From contig FTLJ01001147.1 in NCBI GenBank assembly GCA_900155495.1, positions 1-14,293 on the forward strand: DNA of 14,293 bases, read 5' to 3'. Positions 9,820 to 14,293 of the stretch are shown here, piece by piece. Position 1 is the first letter of the stretch. Every line of letters begins with the position of its first letter. The notes below the pieces were generated by a model. It had not been told where the DNA came from. It saw only the letters and a list, made by a program, of their open reading frames with translations, and searched no databases. The DNA is from Porogramme epimiltina. Its lineage: Eukaryota; Basidiomycota; Agaricomycetes; Polyporales; Polyporaceae. Made by a program: the position numbers and the translations under genes.

Positions 9820-9974
9820 CATCCGAAGCTGCGCCCGCGTTCGAACTTCTCCAGAACGCGCGGCGGCTTCGCGCGACCCCGCTCCGCTGCTACGCGTGAT
9901 CCGGGACGCGTTCTCGCGCGGGCGCGGGCGCGCGACTAGGGCAGCGGGCGTGCGCGGGGGCCCGCGTGGCCCGC

Positions 9975-9992
9975 GGGTGGGTGTGGGGGGGG
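9975..9992 (+). repeat. Compact G-quadruplex candidate
   Basis: GGG-T-GGG-TGT followed by a run of eight G fits a four-tract quadruplex with very short loops. It sits inside the GC-rich gene-poor block about 1.7 kb upstream of the HMG-box gene start at 11727. Its biological use is unknown. Confidence 0.45.
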
Positions 9993-10297
9993 CGATGGTC
10001 CGGGATAGGAGCGGGAGCCGCCGCCCCAGCCAGCTGTCCCGTCCCCCCTCGGGGGGGCTGCGCGCCCGCCCACGCCCGCGCTCAGGCCCGCTGTTCCGGG
10101 CGTGGTCGCAGGTCACGGGCGGCGCTCGGGCCCCCGCGGTGTGCTGCTGCACCGCCTCGGGCGCCCGAGAGGCCCAAGGGGGGCCGTGGCGGCGCGGGGG
10201 GCGCCGGGCCTGCGCGCCGCCGGGAGGGGCACGCACACGGCGGGGGCGCAGCGTCGCGGAACCAGATTGGGGTGGCGGGCGGGCCTGGGCGGCGTCT

Positions 10298-10480
10298 TGT
10301 TGTGTGCGTGTGCGTGGGCGTGTGCGTTGCGGGTTTCGCGTCTGGGGCGGCGAGGGGGCGGTCGCGAGGAGAACGGGATCTGCAACACGATCGGGCAGCA
10401 GAGTCAGACAAGCCGCGGGCCCCTGTCTGTGCTCTCTGTGCGGCACGCGCGGCTGTCTCGTTCTGTCTGCGTGTGTGTGT
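10298..10480 (+). repeat. Two GT-rich microsatellite-like patches
   Basis: At 10298-10328 the plus strand alternates TG with interspersed C (TGTGTGCGTGTGCGTG type). At 10471-10480 there is a perfect (GT)5. They lie in the same GC-rich non-coding block and argue that the long open frame crossing them is not a protein gene. Confidence 0.6.
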
Positions 10481-11223
10481 GCGGCGCGCCTGGTCTGGCT
10501 CCCGGCGACTCTCCGGTCTCTCTCCTGTCCCTGTGAGATCTGGATCATGTCCTGGGAGGTCCGATGGCCCCTGTCCACCGGATCCTGGATGCCATATCCG
10601 GCGGACATGCGGGTACGCGCTTGCGGCGCTGATGGCCCACGAGTGAAAATCCTTGGGCCTGTTCTCTATCCCTTCTCCTCTGGCGCCCTTCTCTTCTCGC
10701 GCCGGCGCTGGGACATCGCGCGCGCCCCCGCTCGACGGGGCAGCGCCTTCGCCGCGCGAGATAATCCGATGTCCTCCCTCCCCCGCATTCCCTCCCGCGT
10801 CGCCCGTGAGTCACGCACACCCCGCCCCTCCCTCCCGCCCCGTCCGCTTAGGGTGACTTTACGCAAGCGCACGACACGAGGCGTTCGGTACGGGCCTGTC
10901 GGCGTGCCGCCGCGGGCTCGCGCTGCGTGCGGCGCACCACGAGTCGCGGGCTGTACGCGCGCGCGGGCCACGTTCCACCGGCCCCTTTGACATTGCCCGA
11001 CGCGGCGAGCGCCCGCTCGATCGGGGACGCCGCGCGCACGTCGCGAGCACGCTCGCCGCCGTCCGCCCCCCACTCCTCATCGGGGCGCGGTGACTCGGCG
11101 TGGGCGGGCTGCCCCCCGCGGGCCATGCTCGCGCGCGCGCACGGCGCTGCACGGGACTTTATCGAGTTTTCCATCGAGAGAGCAGATAACGGCATATGGG
11201 CTCATTTGCGAAGAGAGAGGAGG

Positions 11224-11719
11224 ACAATAGGCCACGATAGGTGCCACGGGCTCGGGAACAGGAACCGCGGAAGGAGGACAGACAATAAGACCTGCGCCGA
11301 ACGCGACGGCTGAGAAATTCGGTGTTGACGCCTGTTTGTCGACGGAATGCAGAACTGGGACCCCACCAGGATGGACACCGCGCGCAGACCCGTTCGCTCT
11401 TTCGGGTTTAGGTCCGTGCACGCGGCCTGAACGGGAAGCACAATGAAGGGCGATCGGGCTCGTTGATCTCCCTCGCGCGGGCGACTCGAGCACTCGGCGG
11501 TCGCTCGCACCTTCCTAACCTATAAAGATCTCGCCCGTATTGTCTTCGCCCTCCGTCCCGCCCTACGCGCAATTGTTCTCCTCGGGGCCTCTGTGCCACC
11601 TCCCGCCATCCCTCCTACCACAACAGGAGCGCCCTATTATCCTGCCTCGAGGAAACTTGCGAGCGTTTACCAAACACCTCCCTCTTCTCTTTCCCTTCAG
11701 CTAACGATCTCCGAACAAT
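11224..11719 (+). promoter_or_regulatory. Cluster of five ACAAT/ATTGT cores upstream of the HMG-box gene
   Basis: ACAAT occurs at 11224-11228, 11282-11286 and 11715-11719, and its complement ATTGT at 11539-11543 and 11572-11576. ACAAT-type cores (as in AACAAT) are the usual contact sequence of sequence-specific HMG boxes. Two of the sites flank the presumed transcription start and one lies eight bases before the ATG. Regulation by this or another HMG-box protein is an inference. Confidence 0.3.
11521..11527 (+). promoter_or_regulatory. TATA box of the HMG-box gene
   Basis: TATAAAG stands in AACCTATAAAGATC, about 200 bp upstream of the ATG at 11727. It is followed by the C/T-rich sequence typical of fungal initiation regions, so transcription probably starts at about 11550-11580. 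The leader (to 11726) is pyrimidine-rich. It also contains a good-looking 3' splice site (TTTAC at 11666-11670, then TTCCCTTCAG ending at 11700), so a leader intron is possible, but no convincing donor was found. Confidence 0.55.
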
Positions 11720-11726
11720 CATCATC

Positions 11727-13674
11727 ATGCCTGCTTACCGCACTCGCGACGCCTCTGCGCGCAGTAAGTCTCTCCTCTCCACTGTCCTCGTCCAGTCCGC
11801 CGCAGCGCACTTACGTCGCGCCTCGCCTCCACCAATCTCGCCGCCGCCGCCACACGTTCCGCAATCGCCGCGCGCGCTTCCGCACCCGCACTCGCTCCCG
11901 GCCCCGTCCCGCCCGCCCCGCGCAGCCCTCGAAGTGTCGACGGACGCCCCACTCCCACCGACCGTGGCCATCATTTCCCCGACGCCCCGCGCATTTACCT
12001 TCCCTATCAACGACACTCGCTTCCCGACCTCGCCGTCCAGCTCGCCCTTCGAGCCGATTCTGAAATCCATTCCTTCGACGCCGCCACTACCCTTACGATC
12101 CTTCTCCCCGGAATCCTCGATCGGATCCGACTCTTCTTTTTCTGTTCTTTCATCACCAACGGCCCCGCCATCCTCGCAGGCCTCATCGCATCGCAGGCGT
12201 AGATCGACCGCGAGCGACATCGGGGAGCGGCGGCCGAAGAAGGGCGACGACGACTACATCAAGCGGCCAGAGAATGCGTTCATTCTCTTCCGACGGAAGA
12301 AGTGCGAGGAGCGTCAGGCCGCGCAGGAGGAGGACGACGGCTCGTCCGGCCCGGTCAAGAAGCAGCGCCAGGCGGACCTCTCCAAGACCATCTCCCAGCA
12401 GTGGAAGAGCCTCCCCGCGGAGGAGCGGCAGTACTGGGAGGACCTCGCGAAGGAGAAGAAGAAGGAGCACGAGGCGATGTACCCCAACTACGTCTACCGC
12501 CCGCAGCGTTCGAAGGACAAGAAGAACAAGCTCAAGGGCAAGACGCGCCCCGCGCCGGAGCACGACACCGACGCGGAGAGCTTCTCGTTCCTCCTCCCCG
12601 TCTCGTCTTCGCCCGGCTCGCGCTCGCTCTCGCGCGACTTCCTCTCTGGCGGCGGCCACGGACACAGTCACGGCCACGGGCGGCGCGCCGCCTCCGCGCC
12701 GACGCCACCGCCCGCGTCATACCAGACGATCCAGCTCCCGACCGTCCACATGCCGTACCCCAGCTCACCGAGGCTCATCCCGCGCATCAGCGGGCGGTCG
12801 CCGGCGCCCATCGCGAACATTCCTCCGCCCACCGAGTCGGCGCCTCTGACGACGTACGATTACGCACCTCACGACTCCCTCTTCATGCCTTCGTACCAGG
12901 CACCTTCCGCATTCGACGGGAGCACCCTCCAGGTGAGTTGTAGATCGTGCGAGCGTCGCCGCACAGCGCTGACGGGGCGTCCTGCAGACACAGCAGCATC
13001 AGCAGCAGCCGACAGACGAAGTCTACCAAAACATGTTCCACCTGTCGACGGACAACGGCGTCGTCGGCGGGCCCCTCCTTCCCGTGCTCAGCATCCCCGC
13101 GCGCGACGCACCGATGATGATGTCCCCCGCCGAGGCCATCGCGTCCGGCATCATCTCCCCCACGGACACGTACGTGTCGTCCGGCTTCTCGTCCGCGTCG
13201 TCGCATAGCGGCCCGTTCACGCCCGCCACGCCCGCCGACGCGCTCCACATGGACCCCCTCGCGCAGCACCCGCACCCGCAGCACGAGGGTGACGTGCCCA
13301 ACGACGTCGAGGACCAGGACACGAGCGAGATCCCGATGTCGTACGGCTTCTGGCCCGCGGGCGACACGTTCTGGGCGGACATGGGGGAGCTCCTCCCGGA
13401 GGACTTCAACCTCGGCTCGATCCCGCCTGTCGAACTCGGCATTGAGCAGTTCCAGGCGTACTCCGGGGGCGCCGCGCCGCCGCCGCAGCTGCAGTGCGAC
13501 GAGGGCCCCGCGGGCGGGCTCTGTCCCGATTGGATGCCGCGCTACGACCCCAGCGAGTTCCACGCCGGGGAGGGGCACGAAGAGCACGACTTTGACGACG
13601 CCTCTGCAGCAACGCCCGGCGGGCCGGACTCGTCGTCCTTCTCGGTGTATGCGCACGAACACATGAATTGGTAA
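11727..13674 (+). CDS. HMG-box transcription factor (MATA-HMG type), complete
   Basis: Probable nuclear DNA-binding regulator. Exon 1 11727-12932, intron 12933-12987 (donor GTGAGT, CTGAC branch, acceptor CTGCAG, phase 0), exon 2 12988-13674 with stop TAA; 630 residues. Domains: a Ser/Pro-rich N-terminus; a basic RRRRSTASDIGERRPKK (157-172), a likely nuclear-localisation signal; the HMG box at about 175-260, starting YIKRPENAFILFRRKK, with an acidic linker EEDDGSSG, then KKQRQADLSKTISQQWKSLP and YWEDLAKEKKKEHEAMYPNY; a Lys-rich tail to about 272; a His-rich HGHSHGHG (311-318); Gln-rich sequence right after the splice junction; and an acidic/aromatic C-terminal segment at 523-560 (including FWADMGELLPEDF) that resembles an activation region. 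A perfect donor GTAAGT at 11764 could define a further in-frame intron (for example to CAG at 11925, 162 bp), which would shorten the N-terminus to a 576-residue form. The ATG is the first in the leader downstream of the TATA box. The target genes are unknown. Confidence 0.88.
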
Positions 13675-13734
13675 TGACTCTGTCGGCTCGCGCGGGCGTG
13701 GGTCGACGCGCTACGAACGCTGCTGTGTCCCTCT

Positions 13735-13747
13735 TGTAAAATTATTG
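13735..13747 (+). terminator. Probable 3'-end signal of the HMG-box gene
   Basis: TGTAAAATTATTG lies about 60 bp past the stop codon. It combines a UGUA element with an A/T-rich core, and is the only AT-rich patch before the C/T-rich flank. This is weak but position-appropriate evidence for the polyadenylation region. Confidence 0.35.
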
Positions 13748-14197
13748 CACGCTCACCTCACTCACATACACCGCACATCCTCTACGCTCCCGTCACACGC
13801 ACACACACATCTATCCCAACCCCCCCTCCTCCTCTCCATCCGGCGACGCCCTTCACCCCTCAACCGTCTTCGCCCTGTTTCCCCGGGTCTTCTTTATGAG
13901 CGCGCGCCCCGCGTTGCTCGTGTATATTGTGTCATTACCTCCACCGTTGTGTTCTATCTGCCACCCCACCTGTAGTTTTATCGGTTTCTCGGCTTCCCGC
14001 TTCCAGCGCAGTGTAGTAACACTCACCGGCTCCGCCTCCGTAGCATTATCAGCCTCCGCATCGCTCCTCCCCCACCCACCCACCGCTCGCAATTATTTCG
14101 CGCACGCACCCCCTTCATCTTCCTTCACCGCTTCTTCCCATTCACCGTCGAACCCTTCGTGTCCGATACCCTCTTCACGCTTCACAACTTCACTACT

Positions 14198-14235
14198 CCC
14201 CCAACCCCCAACCCCACCACCACCACCCCACCCCC
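14198..14235 (-). repeat. C-run array; G-quadruplex candidate on the minus strand
   Basis: The plus strand reads C5-AA-C5-AA-C4, then ACC repeats, then C4-A-C5. The minus strand therefore has at least five G runs of four or five bases with short loops, and the plus strand is an i-motif candidate. The array lies at the edge of a C/T-rich flank. Confidence 0.6.
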
Positions 14236-14293
14236 ATCCTCTCTACCCGCTAAACCCACGTCACTGACCTCACGCCCCTTCACGCCCCCCGCC

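Larger units (their letters stand above)
7044..11520. other. Long gene-poor interval between divergent genes
   Basis: No gene is supported in this roughly 4.5-kb stretch between the glycosylase start (7043, minus) and the HMG-box gene promoter (plus). The left part (7044-9300) has mixed composition and only short overlapping open frames. The right part (about 9400-11160) is extremely GC-rich, so frames stay open by default: 9389-10990 plus (533 codons) lies opposite 9691-10608 minus (305 codons). Both translate to Arg/Ala/Pro/Gly-rich text with no domain, and they run through simple repeats. The interval presumably contains regulatory DNA for both flanking genes and could host a non-coding transcript. 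No tRNA or terminal repeats of a mobile element were recognised. Confidence 0.55.
13675..14293. other. 3' flank of HMG-box gene and C/T-rich strand to window end
   Basis: No gene is supported. After the 3'-end signal the plus strand becomes almost purine-free for hundreds of bases, with CA repeats near 13795-13812 and long C runs near the end. Such C/T-rich strands often precede a rightward gene in fungi as its leader, so a downstream plus-strand gene may begin just outside the window. The 123-codon open frame at 13896-14267 is a low-complexity Ser/Pro/His text and is not called. Confidence 0.45.

Noticed and set aside
9830..9860. GTTCGAA at 9839-9845 as a tRNA B box
   Set aside because: The flanking bases do not form a T-arm stem, and no A box, anticodon arm or acceptor stem is found around it on either strand.
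9389..10990. 533-codon plus-strand open frame as a protein gene
   Set aside because: It translates to Arg/Ala/Pro/Gly/Ser-rich text without any domain, overlaps a 305-codon frame on the other strand, and crosses microsatellite tracts. In DNA this GC-rich, stop codons are rare by default.
13896..14267. 123-codon plus-strand open frame at the right end
   Set aside because: It is low-complexity Ser/Pro/His sequence from a C/T-rich strand, with no domain.

Overview
The window looks like nuclear DNA of a GC-rich basidiomycete fungus, most likely an agaricomycete such as a polypore. The support is: short spliceosomal introns of about 55-75 bp with GTRNGT-type donors and CTNAC branch sites; strong G/C preference at third codon positions; two fungal mating-factor-type HMG-box proteins; and a DUF6699 protein, a domain typical of Agaricomycetes. 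The species is not identifiable from the sequence alone. There is no sign of prokaryotic organisation, CRISPR, insertion sequences or rRNA, and I found no tRNA.

Layout. (1) 77-503, minus: the 5' part of an HMG-box transcription factor gene; its second intron runs off the left edge. (2) 504-3621: about 3.1 kb without a recognisable gene, ending with a probable 3'-end signal of the next gene. (3) 3622-5207, minus: a three-exon DUF6699 gene, modelled here as 484 residues, with a CCAAT box and a G-run cluster upstream. (4) 5208-6047: intergenic. (5) 6048-7043, minus: an intronless endonuclease III-like HhH-GPD DNA glycosylase with the catalytic Lys and Asp present but an atypical, apparently incomplete Fe-S cysteine cluster. 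(6) 7044-11520: about 4.5 kb without a supported gene, very GC-rich in its right half, where long frames stay open on both strands because stop codons are rare. (7) 11521-13674, plus: TATA box, pyrimidine-rich leader and a two-exon gene for a second HMG-box transcription factor (630 residues in the model). (8) 13675-14293: 3' region and a strongly C/T-rich strand leading out of the window.

The four genes do not form an obvious pathway. Two are probable DNA-binding regulators of the MATA-HMG type, one is a base-excision-repair enzyme, and one belongs to a domain family of unknown function. I see no convincing new multi-gene system. The items most worth checking are the glycosylase's unusual cysteine cluster, the cluster of ACAAT cores in front of the HMG-box gene (possible autoregulation), the optional in-frame intron near that gene's N-terminus, the G-run element in the DUF6699 promoter, and the strand-biased GTTC enrichment in the 3.1-kb gap. 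All exon boundaries were read by eye from splice signals and frame continuity.
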